Positions 7,581-14,656 of a stretch of 22,730 bases of DNA are shown in pieces. The translations under genes were made by a program, and so were the position numbers. The DNA comes from Candidatus Freyrarchaeum guaymasense. Its GTDB lineage: Archaea; Asgardarchaeota; Jordarchaeia; Jordarchaeales; Freyrarchaeaceae. The notes beneath the pieces were generated by a model. The model was not told where the DNA came from and made no database searches. It saw only the letters and a list, made by a program, of their open reading frames with translations. How positions within the stretch are numbered: position 1 is the stretch's first letter; every line of letters starts with the position of its first letter. The stretch covers positions 1-22,730 of the forward strand of contig JAUQZD010000052.1 of assembly GCA_030587405.1 (NCBI GenBank). The letters run 5' to 3'.

Positions 7581-7682
7581 ATTATGTTTAAGATGGGAGA
7601 GAAGCCCCTTTTGGCCGGTCTAATTTTAGGTTTTGACTGAAACTGAAGTTGTTGTTCAAAAAGTAGTCGTATTCTTCTTTTT

Positions 7683-7719
7683 GTCTTTAAAGAAAGCAAA
7701 CCTCGTCTCTCTTAAAGAC
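7683..7719. repeat. Inverted repeat between convergent genes
   Basis: GTCTTTAA and TTAAAGAC arms (8 bp) with a 21-base spacer. It lies in the AT-rich gap between the plus-strand Toprim gene and the minus-strand gene that follows, so it may help terminate transcription. T-rich tracts nearby fit archaeal terminators. Confidence 0.3.
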
Positions 7720-7816
7720 CTTCGCTAATAATGAAAAAAGAGGGAGGAATATAGAATTTTTAAAATGGTTTCAACCTAACATAAGAATATCTTTTTTAAA
7801 TTTTCTAGCAATGTTG

Positions 7817-8515
7817 TTACACTTCCCTTTTTTGTTTTGTCTTTATGTAGCCTATTATTGCGTTATCGATTACCTTGGTTTCGCTTGTGTGAAACTCCTT
7901 TCCAATCCATGTGAGGATTAAGTTCTTCTTTTTGACTCCTATCTTCCATAGGCACTGGTAGACTTTCTTAAACTCTTGCTTCCCTAAGCGTCGAGGGATA
8001 TACCCGTAGACGAAGTTTAGGGTGTGTTGCCTGTCTATTGGGGGAACTAGGTCGGGTAGTAGGTGGTGAAGGGTCTTGCTGCCTGCGATGAGCTGTGTTT
8101 TGCTGGTGCTTATTTTTACTTTAGAGAGAGTCTTCCATAGCTTATTTATTACGTTTTCAAGTTGGTTTTCATAGATCTGTGTGAGCCTGACTCCTTCTAA
8201 ACTAATAATTGTGTCTTTTTGCGCTTGCAGTGTTCTCACGAAGTTGGCGAAATCAACTAGCTTTGCTCCTTTGGGTCCCATGCGGTGCATCCCCCATGAG
8301 GCTAGAGTTGCATATAGGTATTCAAAGAAGAGCTTGTCTTTCAGGGCGTTTGAAACTCCTAGCGCCCTTAACCTTTCGATTGTTTTCGAATGGAAGTACA
8401 CGCTGGGACCCGTGAACGGCTTATACTCGTCAAACTTTTCCAAGTAGTATTCAAAGTTGCTGCAGAGTTCCTCTATCCTGCTTAAGCCTTGAGGGGTAAC
8501 GGCGTTTTTAGGCAT
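7817..8515 (-). CDS. Conserved-looking protein of unknown function, about 232 residues
   Basis: Intact, mainly helical, soluble protein; no signal peptide or membrane segment. Distinctive blocks are FTGPSVYFHSKTIERL, FEYLYATLASWGMHRMGPKG, a central helical region, then KTLHHLLPDLVPPIDRQHTL and KIGVKKKNLILTWIG. The Trp/His/Met-rich block and the LVPPIDR block look like conserved sites of a real family, but I cannot name a function. ATG 8515 has GGGTG six bases upstream; GTG 8524 would add three residues. A TATA-like CTTTTATTTG lies about 40 bases further up, so it has its own promoter. It sits between the two ATPase-nuclease operons, which suggests an island-linked role, but that is inference. 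Confidence 0.7.
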   Translation of the reverse strand: MPKNAVTPQGLSRIEELCSNFEYYLEKFDEYKPFTGPSVYFHSKTIERLRALGVSNALKDKLFFEYLYATLASWGMHRMGPKGAKLVDFANFVRTLQAQKDTIISLEGVRLTQIYENQLENVINKLWKTLSKVKISTSKTQLIAGSKTLHHLLPDLVPPIDRQHTLNFVYGYIPRRLGKQEFKKVYQCLWKIGVKKKNLILTWIGKEFHTSETKVIDNAIIGYIKTKQKREV

Positions 8516-8727
8516 TCTCAACACCCAGAAAACTACAGCGTAGATATGTCTTATTGAAACAAATAAAAGCTGTTAATCAGGATCATAAAGTTCTTCTTTC
8601 TCAGGATCAAAGGAAGTAAACAATTAATAGACCAGCTTTTCCTTGATGTGAAAAATTCACCTGCATGCTGCCTCGAAGCCTCGGCGAATTTTCTCAGGGG
8701 ACGCCCTTAACGGTTGCCCACTTCAGA

Positions 8728-8737
8728 ATATATTTAT
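8728..8737 (+). promoter_or_regulatory. Probable TATA box for the surface protein gene
   Basis: ATATATTTAT about 40 bases before the GTG at 8778; spacing would give a very short leader. Confidence 0.45.
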
Positions 8738-8777
8738 CCCCTGACTTTCATAAATGATTTTAAAAATAGGTTCGTGT

Positions 8778-9308
8778 GTGGAGGGACTGCTTTTGCACGG
8801 GAGAGCTTTACTGGCGATCCTTCTGGCAGCCTTAGTGGTGGGTGTGGTCGCCGCTGGTGCTGGCACGGCAGCGGCCGGCCAGCAGCTTCAAGCCCCCGTG
8901 TACGCCGTCTAGGACCTGCCCATGATGAACGTCACGTGGACGACGCTGAACGGGAGCACCGTTGAGAGCAGGAGCTGGGAGGTTAACGCCTGGGAGTTCG
9001 GCCCCGCCCCGGTGCTTAAGGTGTACAACTCCTCGGGGGGCGAGGTTGGAGCTGGGGCAGGAGGCTTCGAAGTCGCAGTCGAGAGGGGCATCCCGGTGTG
9101 GGGCGGGGAGGACGTGGACAACGACCCCTCATACATATCGTACATTTCGACAGGAATTTACGAGTCTAAGCCTCAGAACTTGCTTCCACTGCTATTCCTG
9201 CTCACGCTAACGTCGTCCCAGGGAAATACGGGCGTGGTGATAGCGGCGGTAGCCATAGTGGCGGGAGCTGGAGCAGCAACTCTAATCTACTGGCGGAAGA
9301 GGAGGTAA
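8778..9308 (+). pseudogene. Small secreted, C-terminally anchored surface protein with in-frame TAG
   Basis: From GTG 8778 the frame encodes a basic start and a long hydrophobic signal segment (HGRALLAILLAALVVGVVAA, then an Ala/Gly-rich cleavage region), followed by a TAG at 8910-8912. The same frame continues without other stops: polar Thr/Asn/Gly-rich sequence (NVTWTTLNGSTVESRSW), an acidic patch (GGEDVDNDPSYISYIS) and a C-terminal anchor (TGVVIAAVAIVAGAGAATLI) ending YWRKRR. So one gene of about 176 codons is interrupted by a single stop codon. An alternative start at ATG 8922 would lack the signal peptide. TAG serves as a normal stop for the 15.7-kb methyltransferase, so sense decoding is unlikely; a point nonsense mutation or an error is simpler. 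No enzymatic domain seen. Confidence 0.6.
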
Positions 9309-9384
9309 CCCACCACCCTCCATTTTTTCCATCCATCCGGGTTACAATCCCCTGCGGTTTAAGGCTTATTTCTAGCAGGGCTGG

Positions 9385-9410
9385 GAAGAGGGGGCGGCTT
9401 CGCCGCTTTC
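9385..9410. terminator. GC-rich hairpin between convergent genes
   Basis: GCGGC-TTC-GCCGC core (9394-9406), with a flanking G run facing TTTCCC, in the gap between the plus-strand surface protein gene and the minus-strand PIN gene. It could act as a bidirectional terminator or simply be structured RNA. Confidence 0.35.
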
Positions 9411-9453
9411 CCGAGACGTATTCCACCATTGCAGAAGCCGGGATGGATTATGT

Positions 9454-9870
9454 TCAGAGCTGTAACAGGGCTTCATCAATGCTCAAGACTATGGTTCCGG
9501 GTTTTTCGCGTTTAAACCATTCTTTGAGTTCCTTGTCTTCCGTTATGAGCGCGCCGGCTGTGACTGCTATGCCGGCGATCAGCATGTTTTCTCTGGGTGC
9601 ACCCGCGGCTTTAACCGGTTCTCTGTATTCTGCGTGGCTTCTCACCATGGTGTTCAGGAAGCGTAGTAGGTAAGCTGCACACGTTTTCCCCGCCGCCTCC
9701 TTTAGTTTTCTGCTGAGCTTCTGGAGGAGGATGCCGTTTGCGTCGAAGACTATCCTGTAGCCTTTGTTGACAGCCCTGAGTAGGACTTCCTGGGCTCTGT
9801 AGTCGCTTTCGGCTGCGCTCATCCATACGCATTCGTCAACCACGAGCCTTCGCCCTGATGAACCTCTCAA
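9454..9870 (-). CDS. PIN-like nuclease, second gene of the ATPase-PIN operon
   Basis: Protein of 138 residues (129 if GTG 9843 is used) with a PIN-like pattern. The first acidic strand is LVVDECVW (Asp12), an internal acidic segment is YRIVFDANGILL, and the C-terminal block ENMLIAGIAVTAGALITEDK matches the PIN signature of an acid before a small-residue helix, then GA.L.TEDK. The usual Asp of the helix position appears as Glu, which deserves a check. The gene lies directly downstream of the ATPase and overlaps its end by 35 bases if TTG 9870 is used; GTG 9843 overlaps by 8 bases and is the more usual distance from the first catalytic Asp. The coupling suggests an ATPase-controlled RNase rather than a VapC toxin; no VapB-like gene is present. 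The fold is inferred from motifs. Confidence 0.65.
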   Translation of the reverse strand: MRGSSGRRLVVDECVWMSAAESDYRAQEVLLRAVNKGYRIVFDANGILLQKLSRKLKEAAGKTCAAYLLRFLNTMVRSHAEYREPVKAAGAPRENMLIAGIAVTAGALITEDKELKEWFKREKPGTIVLSIDEALLQL

Positions 9871-11029
9871 ACTCGTCGAGCTCAGCCTCGAAGAACCCCC
9901 TTAAGCCCTTATCCATCTCGCCCCGCTCGTTAACTTTGATTTCTTCGATGAGCGCCTTCGGGGGATCCCTGCCCCGCTCGAAATAGTGGATTTTCAGCTC
10001 GCTGTGAGGTAGCACGCCCTCCCTAACCAGCGTTAGAACCCTGAATAGGATGTGCTCGCTATGTGTGGTGAGTATCAGTTGTAGGTTTCGCTCCCTAGCA
10101 ACCTTTATGAGGCTCTCGGTCAGCCTTGCCTGAGCTGCAGGGTGAAGGTGTATTTCAGGCTCCTCGACCAGAAGCAAGCCTCCCCGTGGTAATGCTAACC
10201 CTAAAGGCAGCATGTAAAGTAGCTGAGACATGCTGAAAGCTTCCAAGGCAACATTCACCCTAAATGCGACGTTAAGAAGGCTGAGGCCTCCCTCCACCGT
10301 CGACGCAATATCAACTTTAGACTTAAAATTTAGTATCTCAGTGAGAAGTTTATTCAATTCCTCCTTCAGCTCCGGTCTGCCGGCTACCACTTTAAGTGGT
10401 TCAGGCGGGGAGCTAGGGATAACATGCTCCACCTTCCCCCTAAAAGCGGGGCACCAGCCAACATACCTTTCAAGGAGGTTGCTGAAATCCTCCCTCAGCA
10501 GCAGGGTCGCTCTCTCCCGCCTTCCCCTATACAAGCTGACCATGGGATTGTCGTATCTTCCCTCAAGCGTGACAAAGCAGCCACCAACCTCGTATCCACG
10601 TTTGCTTCCAGAACCTACAGGGTGCGAAAGCGCATCATTTTCAAAGGACCAAGCGTCCTCTTCGTTTACGTCGAGTTTAAGGCGAGATCTCCCACCCTTC
10701 TCAGAGTCTACCTTCAACTCTAACTCGTAGCCCATCTTTACCCCTTTAGCAAGCTCCAATGCCCCCTTCACATAAAGTACAATAAACCTTGAATAATCAT
10801 GCATGTACACAATATCCCCGTAAGAATGCCAAGCATCCCCCAAAAACAGCTTAGGATGACCGTTAGCATCAGGCATCAGGGCCCTCACAGCGTTTAGGGC
10901 GTGAAGTACACTCGACTTTCCAGACCCATTAGGGCCAATTAAAACATTAACTCTTGAAAAAGCCAGCTCTGCTTCATCTATAAGTTTAAAATTTTTAATC
11001 CTCAGCTGCTTGACAAGCAAGATCTTCAC
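9836..11029 (-). CDS. AAA/ABC-type ATPase (AAA15/AAA21-like), first of the ATPase-PIN operon
   Basis: Intact ATPase of 397 residues. The N-terminus QLRIKNFKLIDEAELAFSRV leads to Walker A GPNGSGKS (32-39). A family-specific middle region follows (VGWCPAFRGKVEHVIPSSPP). Then come a signature-like segment (MSQLLYMLPLGLALPRGG), Walker B LLLVEEPEIHLHP and H-loop LILTTHSEHILFRVL. The end, LRGFFEAELDEFERFI, is typical of this AAA group. Start is GTG 11029. Downstream it overlaps a PIN-like nuclease gene. Such ATPases usually sense or bind nucleic acid and gate a nuclease, as in OLD-like defence systems. The first ATPase in this window shares the design but has a different middle region and a different effector, so they are relatives rather than a recent duplication. 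Confidence 0.85.
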   Translation of the reverse strand: MKILLVKQLRIKNFKLIDEAELAFSRVNVLIGPNGSGKSSVLHALNAVRALMPDANGHPKLFLGDAWHSYGDIVYMHDYSRFIVLYVKGALELAKGVKMGYELELKVDSEKGGRSRLKLDVNEEDAWSFENDALSHPVGSGSKRGYEVGGCFVTLEGRYDNPMVSLYRGRRERATLLLREDFSNLLERYVGWCPAFRGKVEHVIPSSPPEPLKVVAGRPELKEELNKLLTEILNFKSKVDIASTVEGGLSLLNVAFRVNVALEAFSMSQLLYMLPLGLALPRGGLLLVEEPEIHLHPAAQARLTESLIKVARERNLQLILTTHSEHILFRVLTLVREGVLPHSELKIHYFERGRDPPKALIEEIKVNERGEMDKGLRGFFEAELDEFERFIRAKARG

Positions 11030-11363
11030 CGTTACCTAATACAACATCAAAGCATAAAAGATTTTTTTGATAAGAAACGGTTGCACCCCTCCAAACCTTC
11101 TACCCCTCCTAAGTAGTAGGACTGGCAACTTCCCTTCACCAAACCCAACATACCACACAATACACCCCTTCCACATTAACAGTTAACCTTCCCTTGAACC
11201 TAAGCCGCTTAAACCCGACATCGAAACATGCCTAGGTGTTAAAGGGTTTGAGAAGCGGTGAGGGTTTAGTAGTTAACTTGACAGTTTTCAGGGTTTGCGC
11301 TCTCTGTTGGGGGTATGCGTGGCGGCTGGCTTGCGGAGTCTTTTAAGCTGGTTCGGGTGGTGG
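11030..11363. other. Gene-free stretch, divergent promoter region
   Basis: No gene seen. The first 60 bases, next to the ATPase start, are AT-rich and should hold its minus-strand promoter. A small palindrome TTAACAGTTAA lies at 11177-11187. Confidence 0.35.
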
Positions 11364-11589
11364 ATGGTGGAGCTGCTGGAGGTAATGAGGGAGTTTAAGG
11401 GGGAAGGTTTCTGAGGGTGGGTAGGTGGAAGTCGTATTTCTGGTTCCCATGTGAAAGGGCGGTGCTGTGGGAGCTGATGTTAACGTCTTCGTGATGCTGG
11501 ACAGAGGTGTTAATGTCGGGTTAAGGGAGGCCATTTACGGCATTGCCTACGAAGCCGGTCGAGGTAAAAGAGGAGCAAGCACGAATTAA
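11364..11589 (+). pseudogene. Decayed MNT nucleotidyltransferase
   Basis: Remains of an MNT protein spread over several frames. ATG 11364 opens VELLEVMREFKGEGF, followed by a stop. One frame over, LRVGRWKSY continues. Then VEVVF, GSHVKG (the FGSxxxG nucleotidyltransferase signature) and GAVGADVNVFVMLDRGVNVG line up in shifted frames, ending REAIYGIAYEAG before the stop at 11587. At least three indels are needed, and the first Asp of the SDxD pair is kept as ADVN, so the second acid has become Asn. The gene is certainly dead. No HEPN remnant follows it. Confidence 0.6.
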
Positions 11590-12208
11590 GAACACTCTTA
11601 AACGATTTTTATGGTTGGCCTTCCTAGTGTTTATCCTGTGAGTGTTTTGAAGCTTCTCTCAAACCATGAATGCTCCGAGCTCTCCCGGAGAAGGGAGACA
11701 GTGGGAAGGCGTCCGCCGCCCTAACTGCGGCTCGAGGAGGCTGAGGGGGAGCGGTAACCACCGCCAAGGGCTCAAGTGCTACCTTCTGAGAGTGCAGGAG
11801 AGCATCAACGACACGACTTGGAACTCAAATTACCTACTCAGCGCTGAAACCGCCGATGACCGCCATTAAACCATTTCCCTAAAGAGGCTTCTGCCTCGTT
11901 AACTGTCACATAGGGGAGTCGAAACTACTACAAAGGTAAACAGGGCGCGTAGCAACCCTTTCCTAGAAGCTACTGCAAGTAGCTTAACTAATGGGTGAGC
12001 CACTCCTTACAGCTGGTTAGAGACGTGCGCCACTACCTTGGTTGATGGCAGGTTTAAGCGTGAACTCCCTCGTAAATCCCGGGTTAAACGCTCTTAGTTG
12101 CTGGGTGGTTGGGCTGCCTACATGTGGCTTCTTGGCGGTGTTCTAGGCACTTGTAAGGGCTACTGTAAGGTGATAGGTGTGCTCTACTTCTGGTATACAT
12201 AAAGTCTA
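11590..12208. other. Gene-poor stretch with a possible transposase remnant
   Basis: The only coding-like signal is a 67-codon plus frame at 11666-11869 with a single PNCGSRRLRGSGNHRQGLKC zinc-ribbon-like block and then ESINDTTW. That order recalls the zinc-ribbon N-terminus of insertion-sequence transposases, but one expected Cys is replaced and the rest is absent. From 11870 to 12200 I see nothing coded. Confidence 0.35.
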
Positions 12209-12218
12209 TTTATATTTT
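12209..12218 (+). promoter_or_regulatory. Probable TATA box of vapBC
   Basis: TTTATATTTT about 30 bases before the vapB ATG, which would give a nearly leaderless message. The same ten bases occur before the MNT-HEPN pair at 13691-13700. Confidence 0.5.
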
Positions 12219-12247
12219 GGCTTACTGATTGTTTTCTTGGTGGTGTT

Positions 12248-12477
12248 ATGGGGGTGGTCAGTGTTAGGGTTGACAGGGAGTTGAGGGAGAAGATGTTGAG
12301 GTATAGGGAGAGAGTGACTGGGCGGAGGAGATTAGGAGGTTTATTAAGGAGCGGGTGAGGCAAATGGAGGCTGAGGAGGAGTTTGAGGAGATTCTAAGGG
12401 GGCTGAGGGCTGCGAGCTGGAGTGTTCCGAGGGGTTTTTCAGCTGGGTCTGTGAGGGAGGACCGTGATAGTGGTTGA
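12248..12477 (+). pseudogene. vapB: VapB-type antitoxin gene with frameshift
   Basis: Short antitoxin preceding a PIN toxin. ATG 12248 gives MGVVSVRVDRELREKMLRYR, a ribbon-helix-helix-like start. In that frame it soon stops, but one frame over it continues WAEEIRRFIKERVRQMEAEE and FEEILRGLRAASWSVPRGFS to a TGA at 12475-12477. One base appears to be missing at GTGACTGGG (12314-12322). The restored protein would be about 76 residues, normal for VapB. Its end overlaps the vapC start at 12464. The N-terminal DNA-binding part and the C-terminal toxin-binding part are both recognisable. Confidence 0.7.
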
Positions 12478-12940
12478 CGCCTCAGCTGTGGTGGCTTTCT
12501 TCCTCCGTGAAGAGGGGTGGGAGAGGCTTTCAAGGTACATGTTTCGCACGGCTTCCGTCGGCCACGTGGTTAAAGAGTTCTACAACTCTGTGTGGAGAGC
12601 TGTACGGGGCAGGAAGCTCACCCCGGAAGAGGCGGGGGAAATGGTTAGCATGTTTAAAAGGTACCTTGACAAGTGCTTGGAGATAACGTCGGAGGAACGG
12701 CTTGTAGATAGAGCACTTGAAATAGCACTTGAAAGCGGGGCAACAGTCTACGACGCACTTTACATAGCACCAGCCTTAAACAAGGGAAAACCCCTACTAA
12801 CTCTAGATAAAAAAAACGGAAATAGCGGAAAAATACGGGGTGGCAACGCTCCCACGCCACCGCCAACTTTAACCTCGGCGGGAAAACCCGGCCTCGAAGA
12901 GTTAGGCTTCACGAGGGTGAGAGGGCGGCGGCTAGATTAA
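12464..12940 (+). CDS. vapC: VapC PIN-domain RNase toxin with shifted C-terminus
   Basis: PIN-domain toxin, which would cleave RNA unless bound by VapB. It has the acidic residues in order: VVDASAVVAFF, then VVKEFYNSVWRA, then GATVYDALYIA, then LLTLDKK. GTG 12464 starts only three codons before the catalytic DAS block and overlaps vapB. After LDKK a run of eight A (12809-12816) is followed by a frame change: the normal VapC ending EIAEKYGVATLP is found one frame over and would stop at 12872, while the literal frame adds a Pro-rich, Gly-rich tail to 12940. All catalytic residues precede the shift, so the literal protein might still fold. It needs the A-run checked. Confidence 0.75.
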   Translation: MIVVDASAVVAFFLREEGWERLSRYMFRTASVGHVVKEFYNSVWRAVRGRKLTPEEAGEMVSMFKRYLDKCLEITSEERLVDRALEIALESGATVYDALYIAPALNKGKPLLTLDKKNGNSGKIRGGNAPTPPPTLTSAGKPGLEELGFTRVRGRRLD

Positions 12941-13168
12941 GAGGACTGATGCTTTACGCTAGAGGGTTTTTAGGTCTTTTGAGAGGGTGTTTGGGTGGAG
13001 GGTGGATGTTGAGGGAGTGGGTTGGTTGGCGGGCTTAGAGCGTTCAGGGTGAAGGTTGGCGAGGATGCTCCGGGGTTTCATCGAGTGGGGGGTGCTGGTG
13101 GCTGGAAGAAATAAAAAAGCTGGTGTGTAAGTGTATACTGGCTAATTGGTGGCTAAGGTGGTGGGTTC

Positions 13169-13315
13169 ATGGATTTTGAGAGGTTCCTGTCCGACCCTAG
13201 GGATCCCGGGAGCATTTGGGCTTACAAGTGGTTTAGGCAGGGTAGGTGCCCGAAGTGCGGCGAGCTTGTTGACGTGGGTTTAAGGAAGTGCCCGAGGTGT
13301 GGAGCGAAGCTTTAG
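13169..13315 (+). CDS. Zinc-ribbon miniprotein, 48 residues
   Basis: A short gene with a clear pattern: MDFERFLSDPRDPGSIWAYK, then CPKCGELVDVG and CPRCGAKL at the end. The two CPxCG knuckles make a rubredoxin-like zinc ribbon. ATG 13169 is preceded by GGTGGTGGG, and an AT-rich AAATAAAAAA stretch lies about 60 bases upstream. Function is unknown; such archaeal miniproteins are often nucleic-acid or protein-binding factors. The stretch from 12941 to 13168 before it holds no other gene. Confidence 0.7.
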   Translation: MDFERFLSDPRDPGSIWAYKWFRQGRCPKCGELVDVGLRKCPRCGAKL

Positions 13316-13690
13316 GGTGATGGTTGATGGCGGCTTGGCGGTGTTGGGCGGCTGCGCCGGCTCTTACGAGGCGGCTTGGCGGGCGCTTTCTCCGACGCTG
13401 CTGGTGTGCTGGATTGAGGGTTTCTTCCCCCTACTTAGGGATGGGCGGGTTGCTGGGTTAGGCGGCATTCCTATGGGGGTTTGTCAGGGTGGCTTAGGTT
13501 CCGGGCTTTCAATGCTTCTATTTCTCGTTTTTGGGTTTCTGCATGGTTTTTGTTGCGTTGGTTGGTATTTAATGAGTACGCAATGAGTATGCATATTCGA
13601 TTCTGCGTTGACTCCGGTTTCGTATCCTGCCTGTTTTCCGTCTTTTTCACGTAAAGTTATCTTGGTGGGGGCGTGCTGGTAGGGTTGAAG
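13316..13690. other. Gene-free stretch
   Basis: A long Gly/Leu/Cys-rich open frame runs through it (13319-13586) but starts inside the zinc-ribbon gene region and lacks a ribosome-binding site or a recognisable domain. I treat it as non-coding. Confidence 0.35.
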
Positions 13691-13700
13691 TTTATATTTT
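13691..13700 (+). promoter_or_regulatory. Probable TATA box of the MNT-HEPN operon
   Basis: TTTATATTTT, the same ten bases as before vapBC, 46 bases before the MNT ATG. A GGTGG stretch follows as ribosome-binding site. Confidence 0.5.
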
Positions 13701-13745
13701 ACTGGGTTGTAGTTTTAAGTTGGTAAGGGGTGTTTTGGTGGTTGG

Positions 13746-14219
13746 ATGGGTGGACTGTTGTTCGAGGATGTTTTGAGGCGTTTGGGTGCGGCTTCGCTTG
13801 AGTTGAAGCGTCTTTTCGGGGGGGCTTATGTTGGGCTGATGCTTTTTGGGAGCTATGCTAGGGGGGAGGCTTCCGAGGGGAGCGACGTTGACGTTCTCGT
13901 TGTGCTGAGGGGGGTTAGCGGGCTGAATGTTAGGGGGGAGATTTACAGTGTTTTGGCTAGGCATGTTGGGAGAGCTGTTACACTCGTGGACGTGGACTTG
14001 GAGGTTGTTTCGAGGGGCGACTTCGAGGTTACGCCCTTACTCCTCAACGCGCTCTATGATGGTGTAATCGTCTACGATGAGTTCGGGGTTCTTGAGAAGC
14101 TTAAGCGGAAGGTTGCTGAGCTTGTCGAAAAGGCGCGCCTGGTGAGGTATAGGACGCCTGACGGGAAGTATGGCTGGAAGAGGGCTGACGGGAGGCCGGT
14201 GGAGGCTGTGGAGGTTTGA
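13746..14219 (+). CDS. MNT-type nucleotidyltransferase antitoxin, intact
   Basis: Protein of 157 residues in the pol-beta-like minimal nucleotidyltransferase family. The core LFGSYARGEASEGSDVDVLV has GS at 35-36, the SDxD pair at Asp47 and Asp49, and a third acidic strand AVTLVDVDLEVV (Asp82/Asp84). The C-terminal extension (VAELVEKARLVRYR, then a Gly/Lys-rich end) is helical. It is the likely antitoxin of the HEPN protein encoded directly downstream; known MntA proteins inactivate the toxin by adding AMP to a tyrosine. Its TGA overlaps the TTG start of the next gene, so the two are translationally coupled. This is the only toxin-antitoxin pair in the window with both genes intact. Confidence 0.85.
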   Translation: MGGLLFEDVLRRLGAASLELKRLFGGAYVGLMLFGSYARGEASEGSDVDVLVVLRGVSGLNVRGEIYSVLARHVGRAVTLVDVDLEVVSRGDFEVTPLLLNALYDGVIVYDEFGVLEKLKRKVAELVEKARLVRYRTPDGKYGWKRADGRPVEAVEV

Positions 14220-14656
14220 GGTTTAACCCGGCTGGCGAGGTTTCCTACAGGGCTAAGCTCGCCACCCGCTACTTGAAGGAGGCTGAAGATGCCTTTAGGC
14301 GGCGAGACTACAGGGGGACTGTGGCCTCCTCCCAGCTCTCAGCTGAGAACTCGGCCAAAGCCATCGTGGCACTGTTTAGAGTTCCCAGCTGGAGCCACGA
14401 CCCATCCCACGAACTACTCGAAGTAATACATGAAATGCCTGCCGAGTTGAGGGGGCTGGCTGAGGAGCTTGCAGAAATCGCAAGGCGGCTTGCTCCCGAG
14501 CATGGAAGAGCCACTTACGGTGAGCCTCTAAGAGGGCTCACACCATGGGAAATCTACGATGAGAGAGATGCCTTAGCCGCCCTCTCAAAAGCCAGCAGAG
14601 CCCGAGAGATAATGGATACGATGCTCGGCAAGCTGGAGGCGCATGAGAGGGTGTAA
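14216..14656 (+). CDS. HEPN-domain protein (putative toxin partner of MNT)
   Basis: All-helical HEPN protein of 146 residues. It shows the long first helices with YLKEAEDAFRRRDYRGTV, the SAENSAKAIVALF helix typical of this archaeal HEPN group, PSWSHDPSHELLEVI, and the C-terminal block YGEPLRGLTPWEIYDERDA. I could not place a clean RX4-6H catalytic motif, so RNase activity is not proven; this subgroup may act differently from classic HEPN RNases. TTG 14216 overlaps the MNT stop. No membrane segment. Confidence in the HEPN family is high because of the MNT neighbour and helix pattern. Confidence 0.8.
   Translation: MRFNPAGEVSYRAKLATRYLKEAEDAFRRRDYRGTVASSQLSAENSAKAIVALFRVPSWSHDPSHELLEVIHEMPAELRGLAEELAEIARRLAPEHGRATYGEPLRGLTPWEIYDERDALAALSKASRAREIMDTMLGKLEAHERV

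Noticed and set aside
8910..8912. Pyrrolysine or readthrough codon in the surface protein
   Set aside because: TAG is the real stop of the methyltransferase gene and no Pyl gene or recoding element is visible; kept only as an open question.
10230..10730. 166-codon plus-strand open frame
   Set aside because: It is the antisense of the second ATPase gene, has no ribosome-binding site and is rich in Ser/Leu/Pro as expected for a shadow.
13299..13586. 95-codon Gly/Leu-rich open frame
   Set aside because: It starts inside the zinc-ribbon gene, lacks a ribosome-binding site and shows no domain; high GC makes long chance frames likely.
14308..14514. Minus-strand open frame in the HEPN gene
   Set aside because: Entirely antisense to the intact HEPN gene.
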